DNA of 64,000 bases from Ideonella sp. WA131b (GCA_023657425.1 JAGTJW010000002.1:982431-1046430); one strand, 5' to 3'; positions 49,138 to 58,697 are shown, counted from the stretch's first letter. Made by a program: numbers and translations. The notes: generated from the sequence alone by a model not told the origin.

Positions 49138-49722
49138 ATGAAGCTTCCTCTGCCCGCAATTGTCGCGTTCTTGACCGATATCGAGCGCCTGAAGTTGGTC
49201 AAGCGGCGCGCCTACGTCAGCGACCTCTCACGACAAGAGAACTCAGCCGAGCATAGCTGGCACCTAGCTATGGGGCTAATGATAATTGCGCAGGAACTCA
49301 GCCTCGAACTTGATCTACACAAAGCGCTCGTCATGGCCCTGATCCATGATGTTTGCGAGATCGACGCGGACGACACGCCAGCGTTTGGACCCTTGCGCCC
49401 GGAACAGCAAGCAGTTGAACTCGAGTGCATTGAACGCTTGGCTGCAACCGGAGGCACATTCGGGCAACAGATGAGAACGCTGTGGCTCGAATATGAAGAA
49501 CAAATCACAATCGAAAGTCGATGGGTAAAGGTGCTTGATCGCCTTATGCCATTCATAGTCAATCTCGCCGCAAATGGGAGAAACTGGAAGGAACAGTCGA
49601 TAAGTCGCTCTCAGCTCCTTAGAGTAAACGCACCAGTTAAGGCGCACGCTCCGGAGATATTCCGGTGGATGGAGCAACGCATTGAGCAGTGCGTTCGTGA
49701 CGGGTGGCTGCATGACGCCTAA
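49138..49722 (+). CDS. HD-domain hydrolase, YfbR/HDDC2-like (cassette 3)
   Basis: 194 residues. HD metal ligands: ENSAEHSWHLAMG (first His), MALIHDVCEID (HD pair) and VKVLDRLMP (last Asp). RAYVSDLSRQENSAEH matches the 5'-deoxynucleotidase-like branch; a nucleotidase role is likely but not shown. The ATG is 3 bp after attC 3, so no ribosome site lies outside the attC. The stop TAA is part of attC 4. Confidence 0.85.
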   Translation: MKLPLPAIVAFLTDIERLKLVKRRAYVSDLSRQENSAEHSWHLAMGLMIIAQELSLELDLHKALVMALIHDVCEIDADDTPAFGPLRPEQQAVELECIERLAATGGTFGQQMRTLWLEYEEQITIESRWVKVLDRLMPFIVNLAANGRNWKEQSISRSQLLRVNAPVKAHAPEIFRWMEQRIEQCVRDGWLHDA

Positions 49723-49845
49723 CCCCTCGCTCAAGCTGACCCACTACGACATGCAGCGTAAGCCTAGTGTGCGGCGCCTTCGGCACCTTCGCACACCAGG
49801 CTCACACTGCATGCCTCCGCGGGCAGCTTAGCTCGAACGTTAGGC
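49717..49845 (+). repeat. attC site 4
   Basis: 129 bp. One substitution in the usual CCGCTACG (here CCACTACG); central arm AGTGTGCGGCGCC/CCTTCGCACACC. Nearly identical to attC 5. Confidence 0.95.
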
Positions 49846-50255
49846 AGCACAAACGAAGTCCGTGGTGCACCGAGAGATTCGGCGCCTATCGGCGTGTACT
49901 GAACAGCCACGAAAGAGCGGTAACGCGCCTTCTTCGGCGTCAAACTGTTCAGGCCGCAAGCACATGACCGAATCGAACCAACCTACTCGATCATGTCAAT
50001 GACTCGGCGAAGAGTGCAGCGCCTTCTCAGCCGGTTCACGCGCGAGAAGCGCTCCGATCAAACAGCCAGAGCTCAGTCAGTTGGTCGGTCCGCCGCTCTC
50101 CAGCCGGTTGTGGCTTCGGTCAGCCACAGCTGGTGCGGCGGCTTGAAGACCCGACACACCACCTTCTTCTGCGCGGAGCGGGAAGCACCGCTGCGTGTGA
50201 GCAAGCTGAAGTGCCTTAACCTAACCCGGAGCGTCGCGGGTAAACCCTCAGTGCT
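49846..50255 (+). other. Cassette 4: no convincing gene
   Basis: 410 bp between two attC sites. The only long frame (ATG 49993) is rich in Arg and Ser, has no family resemblance and reads through attC 5 to 50370. A minus-strand frame also depends on attC sequence. The first ~105 bp (CACAAACGAAGTCCGTGGTG onward) resemble the cassette remnant at 59642-59746. It may carry an RNA, a promoter or a decayed gene. Confidence 0.5.
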
Positions 50256-50384
50256 GCCTAACCCCTCGCTCAAGCTGACCCGCTACGGCATGCAGCGTAA
50301 GCCTGGTGTGCGGCGCCTTCGGCACCTTCGCACACCAGGCTTACACTGCATGCCTCCGCGGGCAGCTTAGCTCGAACGTTAGGC
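50256..50384 (+). repeat. attC site 5
   Basis: 129 bp; central arm GGTGTGCGGCGCC/CCTTCGCACACC, almost the same as attC 4. Confidence 0.95.
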
Positions 50385-50396
50385 GTCACGATCCAC

Positions 50397-51047
50397 ATGC
50401 TCAGCCCTTCCCTCGTCATCTTCGACTGCGATGGTGTGCTCGTTGACAGCGAGCTTCTCAGCCACTCTGTGCTGAGAGAGATGATCGCTGAGTTCGGCGT
50501 CGATCTGACGCTCGAGGAAACACTTGAGCACTTCATGGGCACGTCTACCGAAAAGTGCCTTGAGGTACTCAACTCCCTTGTTGGACAGTCTGCGCCCGCT
50601 GACTTCTTCCATCAATTCAGGACACGTACTTTTGCCGCGTTCGCAAGAGATCTAACATCTGTGCAGGGTGCACCCGAACTGCTTGCTGCACTACACGTAC
50701 CGTACTGCGTCGCATCCAACGGTCCGCGCGAGAAGATGCGCTTTACCCTTGGGCACACCGGTCTGCTGCCTCTGGTTGAGGGGCGTCTATTCAGCGCTCA
50801 AGATGTCGCGCGTCCAAAGCCAGCACCTGATCTGTTCCTAAATGCAGCAGCCTCCCTTGGCGCACAAGCCAGTAGCTGCGTGGTGATAGAGGACAGTCCA
50901 ACTGGTGTCGCCGCAGCGCGAGCAGCGGGCATGGTCGTGTACGGCTTCGCCGCCATGGGCCAATCCAAGAAGCTCTTCCAAGCCGGCGCTCAGCTCGTGT
51001 TCGGCAGCATGAGTGAACTTCCGGCCTTGCTCGGCAGTGCGCAGTGA
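50397..51047 (+). CDS. HAD-superfamily phosphatase, beta-phosphoglucomutase-like (cassette 5)
   Basis: 216 residues. HAD motif I is VIFDCDGVLVDSE (nucleophile Asp about 10), motif II CVASNGP, motif III Lys in DVARPKPAPDLF and motif IV VVIEDSPTG. The cap domain lies between motifs I and II. It acts on a small phosphorylated substrate that cannot be named. ATG 50397 is 12 bp after attC 5. Confidence 0.92.
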   Translation: MLSPSLVIFDCDGVLVDSELLSHSVLREMIAEFGVDLTLEETLEHFMGTSTEKCLEVLNSLVGQSAPADFFHQFRTRTFAAFARDLTSVQGAPELLAALHVPYCVASNGPREKMRFTLGHTGLLPLVEGRLFSAQDVARPKPAPDLFLNAAASLGAQASSCVVIEDSPTGVAAARAAGMVVYGFAAMGQSKKLFQAGAQLVFGSMSELPALLGSAQ

Positions 51048-51048
51048 C

Positions 51049-51178
51049 GCCTAACCCCTCGTTCAACCCTGACCCGCTACGGCAGGCGCTGTAAGCCTGG
51101 TCCGCGGCACTTGGTGCATCATCGCGAACCAGGCTTACAACACCTGCCTCCGCGGGCAGCTTAGCTCGAACGTTAGGC
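51049..51178 (+). repeat. attC site 6
   Basis: 130 bp; slightly diverged left arm (TCGTTCAACCCTGACC) and ACAACACC in the right arm. Central arm as in attC 1 and 7. Confidence 0.93.
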
Positions 51179-51191
51179 CCGCCGGGAAACA

Positions 51192-51317
51192 ATGCCTGTT
51201 GTCCTCAGCTCGGCTCGCCGCAGGCGGCTCGCCTCTGCCACTCGCCCCCTCCCTCGCGAGGCGCCTCTGTGCACCACTGTTCAGCGCCCCGCTTCGGGTC
51301 CGCCGCTTCTTTGGTAG
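51192..51317 (+). CDS. Possible 41-residue basic peptide in cassette 6
   Basis: Cassette 6 (51179-51457, 279 bp) has no clear gene. An ATG frame from 51192 encodes MPVVLSSARRRRLASATRP and ends LLW at a TAG; it is Arg-rich and unrecognised. A second frame from 51199 runs into attC 7. I list the first as a possibility only. Confidence 0.25.
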   Translation: MPVVLSSARRRRLASATRPLPREAPLCTTVQRPASGPPLLW

Positions 51318-51457
51318 CCACCGCCGCAACATGCTTCGTACGGAACCGCTCACCTCGAGCCACTCGTCCTTGTTTCCCGCGCACCGGACGCAAGACTCCA
51401 ATCGTCCGCGCCGCACTCCTTCTCGGGTGCGCCCGGTGCGCTGCACCCAAGCGGCTG

Positions 51458-51586
51458 GCCTAACCCGTCGCTCAAGCTGACCCGCTACGGCAGGCGCTGT
51501 AAGCCTGGTCCGCGGCACTTGGTGCATCATCGCGAACCAGGCTTACAGCGCCTGCCTCCGCGGGCAGCTTAGCTCTAACGTTAGGC
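51458..51586 (+). repeat. attC site 7
   Basis: 129 bp; central arm identical to attC 1; right part reads AGCTCTAACGTTAGGC (one substitution). Confidence 0.95.
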
Positions 51587-51619
51587 CGCAGAACGACCGC
51601 TTGTTCGAGATCCGCATCC

Positions 51620-52009
51620 ATGCACCCCAAGATCCCCATCCGCAGCATCGACTACACGGTGATTTACGTTCGCCAGATGGACGCAATGAGAGAGTTTTAC
51701 GGCAAGACTCTCGGTTTCTCGCTTCATCGAGAACTCAGCCCGAACTGGGTTGAGTATCGTGTCGGCTCCAATCTACTCGCACTTGCCGTCGGCGGCGGAC
51801 GGTTCAAAGACACTACACCCCCAGTCGGCACGTTGATGCTGCAGCTTGCCTTTCGGGTTGCCCCTACAGAGGTTGCCAGTTGCGCCGCCGCTCTCGCGGA
51901 GCGAGGTACAGAAATCATCTCGGGACCAACCGACGAACCTTTTGGGCATCGGACTCTTTTCTTTCGCGACCCCGATGGCAACGTTCTGGAAATCTATGCC
52001 GAACTCTAG
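51620..52009 (+). CDS. VOC-superfamily (glyoxalase/bleomycin-resistance-like) protein (cassette 7)
   Basis: 129 residues in two beta-alpha-beta-beta-beta units: IDYTVIYVRQMDAMREFYGK, then GHRTLFFRDPDGNVLEIYAEL with the C-terminal Glu metal ligand. Likely binds a metal and acts on, or sequesters, a small molecule; specificity unknown. ATG 51620. Its attC (site 8) is interrupted 40 bp later by the IS110 tandem array. Confidence 0.88.
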   Translation: MHPKIPIRSIDYTVIYVRQMDAMREFYGKTLGFSLHRELSPNWVEYRVGSNLLALAVGGGRFKDTTPPVGTLMLQLAFRVAPTEVASCAAALAERGTEIISGPTDEPFGHRTLFFRDPDGNVLEIYAEL

Positions 52010-52097
52010 AAGCAGCCCTTTCGGCGCTTCCTCTAGGGCACTGCGGCCTCTCAAGAAACTCCTTCCAAGTAGTTGATTCGCTTATAGTTTTTCGGCG

Positions 52098-53447
52098 TTA
52101 TGCGGTCGGCACCAGACTCATGCCTAGGCTCTGAGCGCGCCGCTGCAGGTGGTGGATAACGCGCTGTCTGTAGCGCTCTTCGTAGTACTGCTGACCTTGG
52201 TCGACGTACTCCTGTCCCTTGGTCATCAGCGCGTAGAACAGGCGCGCCAGCTTGTGGGCCGCAGCCGTGACGGCCTTGCCTTTGTCCATGCGGCCGCACA
52301 GCCGCCTGTAGTAGGCCCCCAGCGCTGACTTGCTGCTTCGCAGTGCCGCCGCCGCTTGCCGGAACGCCTGGCTCGCTCTGTTCACGCTGTGCTTGGTCTT
52401 CGCACCCAGCACCTTGCCCCCACTGATTCGCGTGCCCGGGCACAGGCCCAGCCAGGACGCGAAGTGCTTGTCGCTGGGGAAGCGGCTAAGGTCCGTTCCG
52501 ACTTCGGCCACGATGTTCAGCGCCGTGGTCTCGTCGATGCCGTCCACCTTGGTCACGTCCACTCCGCACATCTTCAACAGTCGCTCTCGGACGTTGAACT
52601 TCGGCGCGTTCTTGGCCTTGCTGCGCTTCTTGCCCTTGCCGAGTTCCTTGGTGTGGACTTCCAGCTTGGCCATCACGCGCTGGATCTCGGTCTCGCACTC
52701 CTGCAACTGCTGCGCGTAGAAGTCGAATCTGCCCAGCGCCTGCTTCAGCGCCAACAGATGCTCCGCCCTCCACGTGCCTTGCAGGCTCGCCGCGATCTCC
52801 TCCTCGCTGGCCTTGATCCGGCTGTCCCGGTACGCCGCCAGCACCTGCGCATCGCGCTCGCCCTCGACGATGGCCCTGACGATCTTCTGGCCCGTCACAC
52901 CTGCCACGTCGCTGATGGCCTGGCTGAGCTGGATGTTCATCAGCGTCATGGCCTTTTGCATGTGCTGCACGCTGCGGCCCTGGTCGGCCAGCAGCCTCGT
53001 CCGCAGCCGGTTGAACTCCCGCAGCTCGCAGAACTGGTCTTGCGGCCTGAACGCCGCCTTCAGCAGTCCGTAGCTCAACAACTGCTGGATCCACCGGCAG
53101 TCCTGCACGTCGCTCTTGCGCCCAGACACGTTCTTCACCTGCCGGGCGTCCACCAGCATCACTTCGAACCCACGCCGCTCCAGCAGCTCGTACAGCGGTA
53201 TCCAGTACACCCCCGTGGACTCCATCGCCACGATCTTCACGCCGCACTCCTGCAGCCAGTCGGCCATCGCTTGCAGATCCCTGGTGTACACCCCGAACTG
53301 CCTCACCGATTGCTCCGCCGCTTCATTGGGCACCGCCACGAAGTGCATCGAACCACCCACATCGATGCCAGCCGCATCCGGGTGCATCACCTCCAGCTTG
53401 CTTCGGCCTGTCCTGGCCTTGCTCATCGCCATACCTTGCTCCATCAT
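52098..53447 (-). CDS. IS110-family transposase, copy 1
   Basis: 449 residues. The N-terminal RuvC-like DEDD domain has D29 (GIDVGGSMHF), E in AMESTGVYWIPLYELL, and Asp residues in VMLVDARQVKNVSGRKSDVQ. The C-terminal Tnp_20 domain has the helix-hairpin-helix-like MCGVDVTKVDGIDETTAL and the conserved serine region GTRISGGKVLG. These are RNA-guided recombinases that use a bridge RNA from the element's own leader. A shorter start (MSKARTG) is possible. Intact. Confidence 0.95.
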   Translation of the reverse strand: MMEQGMAMSKARTGRSKLEVMHPDAAGIDVGGSMHFVAVPNEAAEQSVRQFGVYTRDLQAMADWLQECGVKIVAMESTGVYWIPLYELLERRGFEVMLVDARQVKNVSGRKSDVQDCRWIQQLLSYGLLKAAFRPQDQFCELREFNRLRTRLLADQGRSVQHMQKAMTLMNIQLSQAISDVAGVTGQKIVRAIVEGERDAQVLAAYRDSRIKASEEEIAASLQGTWRAEHLLALKQALGRFDFYAQQLQECETEIQRVMAKLEVHTKELGKGKKRSKAKNAPKFNVRERLLKMCGVDVTKVDGIDETTALNIVAEVGTDLSRFPSDKHFASWLGLCPGTRISGGKVLGAKTKHSVNRASQAFRQAAAALRSSKSALGAYYRRLCGRMDKGKAVTAAAHKLARLFYALMTKGQEYVDQGQQYYEERYRQRVIHHLQRRAQSLGMSLVPTA

Positions 53448-53459
53448 CCGTTGCGGGAT

Positions 53460-53700
53460 GCGGAGCCAACTATGGGTACGTCGTCGTAGCTCACTCTCTC
53501 AAACGGGATGCACCAGGCCTCGGCGCCCTTCCAAGAACACCAAGGCCTGCCGCTCACCAATGTCGATGACGTCACCCAAGACCAACCTAACCCTCGGGCA
53601 TCAAGCACCAGTGTCCGTCCGGCCTTGGTCGGCTCCGCACCCCATCTTTTGCCACAACCGGCGCAGCAGTTTCATCGGAACGATTCGCGCGCGTCAGCGT
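53460..53700 (-). ncRNA. Candidate IS110 bridge RNA, unit 1 (borders approximate)
   Basis: Non-coding leader upstream of transposase copy 1, transcribed on its strand. Written on the plus strand, 53586-53596 is CCTAACCCTCG against CCTAACCCCTCG in attC. 53496-53502 is CTCTCAA, matching the element junction CCTCTCAAG. AGGCCT occurs beside each (53543-53548 and 53515-53520). In RNA order the target-like part comes first and the donor-like part second, as in IS621 bridge RNA. RNA existence and fold are inferred. Confidence 0.5.
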
Positions 53701-53760
53701 GCGCTGCGGCCTCTCAAGAAACTCCTTCCAAGTAGTTGATTCGCTTATAGTTTTTCGGCG

Positions 53761-55110
53761 TTATGCGGTCGGCACCAGACTCATGCCTAGGCTCTGAGCG
53801 CGCCGCTGCAGGTGGTGGATAACGCGCTGTCTGTAGCGCTCTTCGTAGTACTGCTGACCTTGGTCGACGTACTCCTGTCCCTTGGTCATCAGCGCGTAGA
53901 ACAGGCGCGCCAGCTTGTGGGCCGCAGCCGTGACGGCCTTGCCTTTGTCCATGCGGCCGCACAGCCGCCTGTAGTAGGCCCCCAGCGCTGACTTGCTGCT
54001 TCGCAGTGCCGCCGCCGCTTGCCGGAACGCCTGGCTCGCTCTGTTCACGCTGTGCTTGGTCTTCGCACCCAGCACCTTGCCCCCACTGATTCGCGTGCCC
54101 GGGCACAGGCCCAGCCAGGACGCGAAGTGCTTGTCGCTGGGGAAGCGGCTAAGGTCCGTTCCGACTTCGGCCACGATGTTCAGCGCCGTGGTCTCGTCGA
54201 TGCCGTCCACCTTGGTCACGTCCACTCCGCACATCTTCAACAGTCGCTCTCGGACGTTGAACTTCGGCGCGTTCTTGGCCTTGCTGCGCTTCTTGCCCTT
54301 GCCGAGTTCCTTGGTGTGGACTTCCAGCTTGGCCATCACGCGCTGGATCTCGGTCTCGCACTCCTGCAACTGCTGCGCGTAGAAGTCGAATCTGCCCAGC
54401 GCCTGCTTCAGCGCCAACAGATGCTCCGCCCTCCACGTGCCTTGCAGGCTCGCCGCGATCTCCTCCTCGCTGGCCTTGATCCGGCTGTCCCGGTACGCCG
54501 CCAGCACCTGCGCATCGCGCTCGCCCTCGACGATGGCCCTGACGATCTTCTGGCCCGTCACACCTGCCACGTCGCTGATGGCCTGGCTGAGCTGGATGTT
54601 CATCAGCGTCATGGCCTTTTGCATGTGCTGCACGCTGCGGCCCTGGTCGGCCAGCAGCCTCGTCCGCAGCCGGTTGAACTCCCGCAGCTCGCAGAACTGG
54701 TCTTGCGGCCTGAACGCCGCCTTCAGCAGTCCGTAGCTCAACAACTGCTGGATCCACCGGCAGTCCTGCACGTCGCTCTTGCGCCCAGACACGTTCTTCA
54801 CCTGCCGGGCGTCCACCAGCATCACTTCGAACCCACGCCGCTCCAGCAGCTCGTACAGCGGTATCCAGTACACCCCCGTGGACTCCATCGCCACGATCTT
54901 CACGCCGCACTCCTGCAGCCAGTCGGCCATCGCTTGCAGATCCCTGGTGTACACCCCGAACTGCCTCACCGATTGCTCCGCCGCTTCATTGGGCACCGCC
55001 ACGAAGTGCATCGAACCACCCACATCGATGCCAGCCGCATCCGGGTGCATCACCTCCAGCTTGCTTCGGCCTGTCCTGGCCTTGCTCATCGCCATACCTT
55101 GCTCCATCAT
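53761..55110 (-). CDS. IS110-family transposase, copy 2
   Basis: Identical in sequence to copy 1, exactly 1,663 bp further right; all catalytic motifs intact. Confidence 0.95.
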   Translation of the reverse strand: MMEQGMAMSKARTGRSKLEVMHPDAAGIDVGGSMHFVAVPNEAAEQSVRQFGVYTRDLQAMADWLQECGVKIVAMESTGVYWIPLYELLERRGFEVMLVDARQVKNVSGRKSDVQDCRWIQQLLSYGLLKAAFRPQDQFCELREFNRLRTRLLADQGRSVQHMQKAMTLMNIQLSQAISDVAGVTGQKIVRAIVEGERDAQVLAAYRDSRIKASEEEIAASLQGTWRAEHLLALKQALGRFDFYAQQLQECETEIQRVMAKLEVHTKELGKGKKRSKAKNAPKFNVRERLLKMCGVDVTKVDGIDETTALNIVAEVGTDLSRFPSDKHFASWLGLCPGTRISGGKVLGAKTKHSVNRASQAFRQAAAALRSSKSALGAYYRRLCGRMDKGKAVTAAAHKLARLFYALMTKGQEYVDQGQQYYEERYRQRVIHHLQRRAQSLGMSLVPTA

Positions 55111-55122
55111 CCGTTGCGGGAT

Positions 55123-55363
55123 GCGGAGCCAACTATGGGTACGTCGTCGTAGCTCACTCTCTCAAACGGGATGCACCAGGCCTCGGCGCCCTTCCAAGAA
55201 CACCAAGGCCTGCCGCTCACCAATGTCGATGACGTCACCCAAGACCAACCTAACCCTCGGGCATCAAGCACCAGTGTCCGTCCGGCCTTGGTCGGCTCCG
55301 CACCCCATCTTTTGCCACAACCGGCGCAGCAGTTTCATCGGAACGATTCGCGCGCGTCAGCGT
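55123..55363 (-). ncRNA. Candidate IS110 bridge RNA, unit 2
   Basis: Exact repeat of the leader in unit 1, shifted by 1,663 bp. Confidence 0.48.
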
Positions 55364-55423
55364 GCGCTGCGGCCTCTCAAGAAACTCCTTCCAAGTAGTT
55401 GATTCGCTTATAGTTTTTCGGCG

Positions 55424-56773
55424 TTATGCGGTCGGCACCAGACTCATGCCTAGGCTCTGAGCGCGCCGCTGCAGGTGGTGGATAACGCGCTGTCTGTAGC
55501 GCTCTTCGTAGTACTGCTGACCTTGGTCGACGTACTCCTGTCCCTTGGTCATCAGCGCGTAGAACAGGCGCGCCAGCTTGTGGGCCGCAGCCGTGACGGC
55601 CTTGCCTTTGTCCATGCGGCCGCACAGCCGCCTGTAGTAGGCCCCCAGCGCTGACTTGCTGCTTCGCAGTGCCGCCGCCGCTTGCCGGAACGCCTGGCTC
55701 GCTCTGTTCACGCTGTGCTTGGTCTTCGCACCCAGCACCTTGCCCCCACTGATTCGCGTGCCCGGGCACAGGCCCAGCCAGGACGCGAAGTGCTTGTCGC
55801 TGGGGAAGCGGCTAAGGTCCGTTCCGACTTCGGCCACGATGTTCAGCGCCGTGGTCTCGTCGATGCCGTCCACCTTGGTCACGTCCACTCCGCACATCTT
55901 CAACAGTCGCTCTCGGACGTTGAACTTCGGCGCGTTCTTGGCCTTGCTGCGCTTCTTGCCCTTGCCGAGTTCCTTGGTGTGGACTTCCAGCTTGGCCATC
56001 ACGCGCTGGATCTCGGTCTCGCACTCCTGCAACTGCTGCGCGTAGAAGTCGAATCTGCCCAGCGCCTGCTTCAGCGCCAACAGATGCTCCGCCCTCCACG
56101 TGCCTTGCAGGCTCGCCGCGATCTCCTCCTCGCTGGCCTTGATCCGGCTGTCCCGGTACGCCGCCAGCACCTGCGCATCGCGCTCGCCCTCGACGATGGC
56201 CCTGACGATCTTCTGGCCCGTCACACCTGCCACGTCGCTGATGGCCTGGCTGAGCTGGATGTTCATCAGCGTCATGGCCTTTTGCATGTGCTGCACGCTG
56301 CGGCCCTGGTCGGCCAGCAGCCTCGTCCGCAGCCGGTTGAACTCCCGCAGCTCGCAGAACTGGTCTTGCGGCCTGAACGCCGCCTTCAGCAGTCCGTAGC
56401 TCAACAACTGCTGGATCCACCGGCAGTCCTGCACGTCGCTCTTGCGCCCAGACACGTTCTTCACCTGCCGGGCGTCCACCAGCATCACTTCGAACCCACG
56501 CCGCTCCAGCAGCTCGTACAGCGGTATCCAGTACACCCCCGTGGACTCCATCGCCACGATCTTCACGCCGCACTCCTGCAGCCAGTCGGCCATCGCTTGC
56601 AGATCCCTGGTGTACACCCCGAACTGCCTCACCGATTGCTCCGCCGCTTCATTGGGCACCGCCACGAAGTGCATCGAACCACCCACATCGATGCCAGCCG
56701 CATCCGGGTGCATCACCTCCAGCTTGCTTCGGCCTGTCCTGGCCTTGCTCATCGCCATACCTTGCTCCATCAT
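55424..56773 (-). CDS. IS110-family transposase, copy 3
   Basis: Identical to copies 1 and 2, next 1,663-bp unit. Confidence 0.95.
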   Translation of the reverse strand: MMEQGMAMSKARTGRSKLEVMHPDAAGIDVGGSMHFVAVPNEAAEQSVRQFGVYTRDLQAMADWLQECGVKIVAMESTGVYWIPLYELLERRGFEVMLVDARQVKNVSGRKSDVQDCRWIQQLLSYGLLKAAFRPQDQFCELREFNRLRTRLLADQGRSVQHMQKAMTLMNIQLSQAISDVAGVTGQKIVRAIVEGERDAQVLAAYRDSRIKASEEEIAASLQGTWRAEHLLALKQALGRFDFYAQQLQECETEIQRVMAKLEVHTKELGKGKKRSKAKNAPKFNVRERLLKMCGVDVTKVDGIDETTALNIVAEVGTDLSRFPSDKHFASWLGLCPGTRISGGKVLGAKTKHSVNRASQAFRQAAAALRSSKSALGAYYRRLCGRMDKGKAVTAAAHKLARLFYALMTKGQEYVDQGQQYYEERYRQRVIHHLQRRAQSLGMSLVPTA

Positions 56774-56785
56774 CCGTTGCGGGAT

Positions 56786-57026
56786 GCGGAGCCAACTATG
56801 GGTACGTCGTCGTAGCTCACTCTCTCAAACGGGATGCACCAGGCCTCGGCGCCCTTCCAAGAACACCAAGGCCTGCCGCTCACCAATGTCGATGACGTCA
56901 CCCAAGACCAACCTAACCCTCGGGCATCAAGCACCAGTGTCCGTCCGGCCTTGGTCGGCTCCGCACCCCATCTTTTGCCACAACCGGCGCAGCAGTTTCA
57001 TCGGAACGATTCGCGCGCGTCAGCGT
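56786..57026 (-). ncRNA. Candidate IS110 bridge RNA, unit 3
   Basis: Exact repeat of the leader in unit 1, shifted by 3,326 bp. Confidence 0.48.
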
Positions 57027-57086
57027 GCGCTGCGGCCTCTCAAGAAACTCCTTCCAAGTAGTTGATTCGCTTATAGTTTTTCGGCG

Positions 57087-58436
57087 TTATGCGGTCGGCA
57101 CCAGACTCATGCCTAGGCTCTGAGCGCGCCGCTGCAGGTGGTGGATAACGCGCTGTCTGTAGCGCTCTTCGTAGTACTGCTGACCTTGGTCGACGTACTC
57201 CTGTCCCTTGGTCATCAGCGCGTAGAACAGGCGCGCCAGCTTGTGGGCCGCAGCCGTGACGGCCTTGCCTTTGTCCATGCGGCCGCACAGCCGCCTGTAG
57301 TAGGCCCCCAGCGCTGACTTGCTGCTTCGCAGTGCCGCCGCCGCTTGCCGGAACGCCTGGCTCGCTCTGTTCACGCTGTGCTTGGTCTTCGCACCCAGCA
57401 CCTTGCCCCCACTGATTCGCGTGCCCGGGCACAGGCCCAGCCAGGACGCGAAGTGCTTGTCGCTGGGGAAGCGGCTAAGGTCCGTTCCGACTTCGGCCAC
57501 GATGTTCAGCGCCGTGGTCTCGTCGATGCCGTCCACCTTGGTCACGTCCACTCCGCACATCTTCAACAGTCGCTCTCGGACGTTGAACTTCGGCGCGTTC
57601 TTGGCCTTGCTGCGCTTCTTGCCCTTGCCGAGTTCCTTGGTGTGGACTTCCAGCTTGGCCATCACGCGCTGGATCTCGGTCTCGCACTCCTGCAACTGCT
57701 GCGCGTAGAAGTCGAATCTGCCCAGCGCCTGCTTCAGCGCCAACAGATGCTCCGCCCTCCACGTGCCTTGCAGGCTCGCCGCGATCTCCTCCTCGCTGGC
57801 CTTGATCCGGCTGTCCCGGTACGCCGCCAGCACCTGCGCATCGCGCTCGCCCTCGACGATGGCCCTGACGATCTTCTGGCCCGTCACACCTGCCACGTCG
57901 CTGATGGCCTGGCTGAGCTGGATGTTCATCAGCGTCATGGCCTTTTGCATGTGCTGCACGCTGCGGCCCTGGTCGGCCAGCAGCCTCGTCCGCAGCCGGT
58001 TGAACTCCCGCAGCTCGCAGAACTGGTCTTGCGGCCTGAACGCCGCCTTCAGCAGTCCGTAGCTCAACAACTGCTGGATCCACCGGCAGTCCTGCACGTC
58101 GCTCTTGCGCCCAGACACGTTCTTCACCTGCCGGGCGTCCACCAGCATCACTTCGAACCCACGCCGCTCCAGCAGCTCGTACAGCGGTATCCAGTACACC
58201 CCCGTGGACTCCATCGCCACGATCTTCACGCCGCACTCCTGCAGCCAGTCGGCCATCGCTTGCAGATCCCTGGTGTACACCCCGAACTGCCTCACCGATT
58301 GCTCCGCCGCTTCATTGGGCACCGCCACGAAGTGCATCGAACCACCCACATCGATGCCAGCCGCATCCGGGTGCATCACCTCCAGCTTGCTTCGGCCTGT
58401 CCTGGCCTTGCTCATCGCCATACCTTGCTCCATCAT
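57087..58436 (-). CDS. IS110-family transposase, copy 4
   Basis: Identical to the other copies. This is the unit next to attC 8; its leader borders the rebuilt GCCTAAC. Confidence 0.95.
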   Translation of the reverse strand: MMEQGMAMSKARTGRSKLEVMHPDAAGIDVGGSMHFVAVPNEAAEQSVRQFGVYTRDLQAMADWLQECGVKIVAMESTGVYWIPLYELLERRGFEVMLVDARQVKNVSGRKSDVQDCRWIQQLLSYGLLKAAFRPQDQFCELREFNRLRTRLLADQGRSVQHMQKAMTLMNIQLSQAISDVAGVTGQKIVRAIVEGERDAQVLAAYRDSRIKASEEEIAASLQGTWRAEHLLALKQALGRFDFYAQQLQECETEIQRVMAKLEVHTKELGKGKKRSKAKNAPKFNVRERLLKMCGVDVTKVDGIDETTALNIVAEVGTDLSRFPSDKHFASWLGLCPGTRISGGKVLGAKTKHSVNRASQAFRQAAAALRSSKSALGAYYRRLCGRMDKGKAVTAAAHKLARLFYALMTKGQEYVDQGQQYYEERYRQRVIHHLQRRAQSLGMSLVPTA

Positions 58437-58448
58437 CCGTTGCGGGAT

Positions 58449-58689
58449 GCGGAGCCAACTATGGGTACGTCGTCGTAGCTCACTCTCTCAAACGGGATGC
58501 ACCAGGCCTCGGCGCCCTTCCAAGAACACCAAGGCCTGCCGCTCACCAATGTCGATGACGTCACCCAAGACCAACCTAACCCTCGGGCATCAAGCACCAG
58601 TGTCCGTCCGGCCTTGGTCGGCTCCGCACCCCATCTTTTGCCACAACCGGCGCAGCAGTTTCATCGGAACGATTCGCGCGCGTCAGCGT
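58449..58689 (-). ncRNA. Candidate IS110 bridge RNA, unit 4
   Basis: Exact repeat of the leader in unit 1, shifted by 4,989 bp; lies directly beside the attC it may have targeted. Confidence 0.48.
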
Positions 58690-58697
58690 GCGCTGCG

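Noticed and set aside
47690..51586. Short peptides ending in NPSLKLTRYG-type sequence
   Set aside because: They are translations of the attC sites themselves and recur wherever an attC is read in that frame.
52356..53489. 377-residue plus-strand frame opposite each IS110 transposase
   Set aside because: His/Leu/Gln-rich antisense shadow of the transposase; repeats only because the IS repeats.
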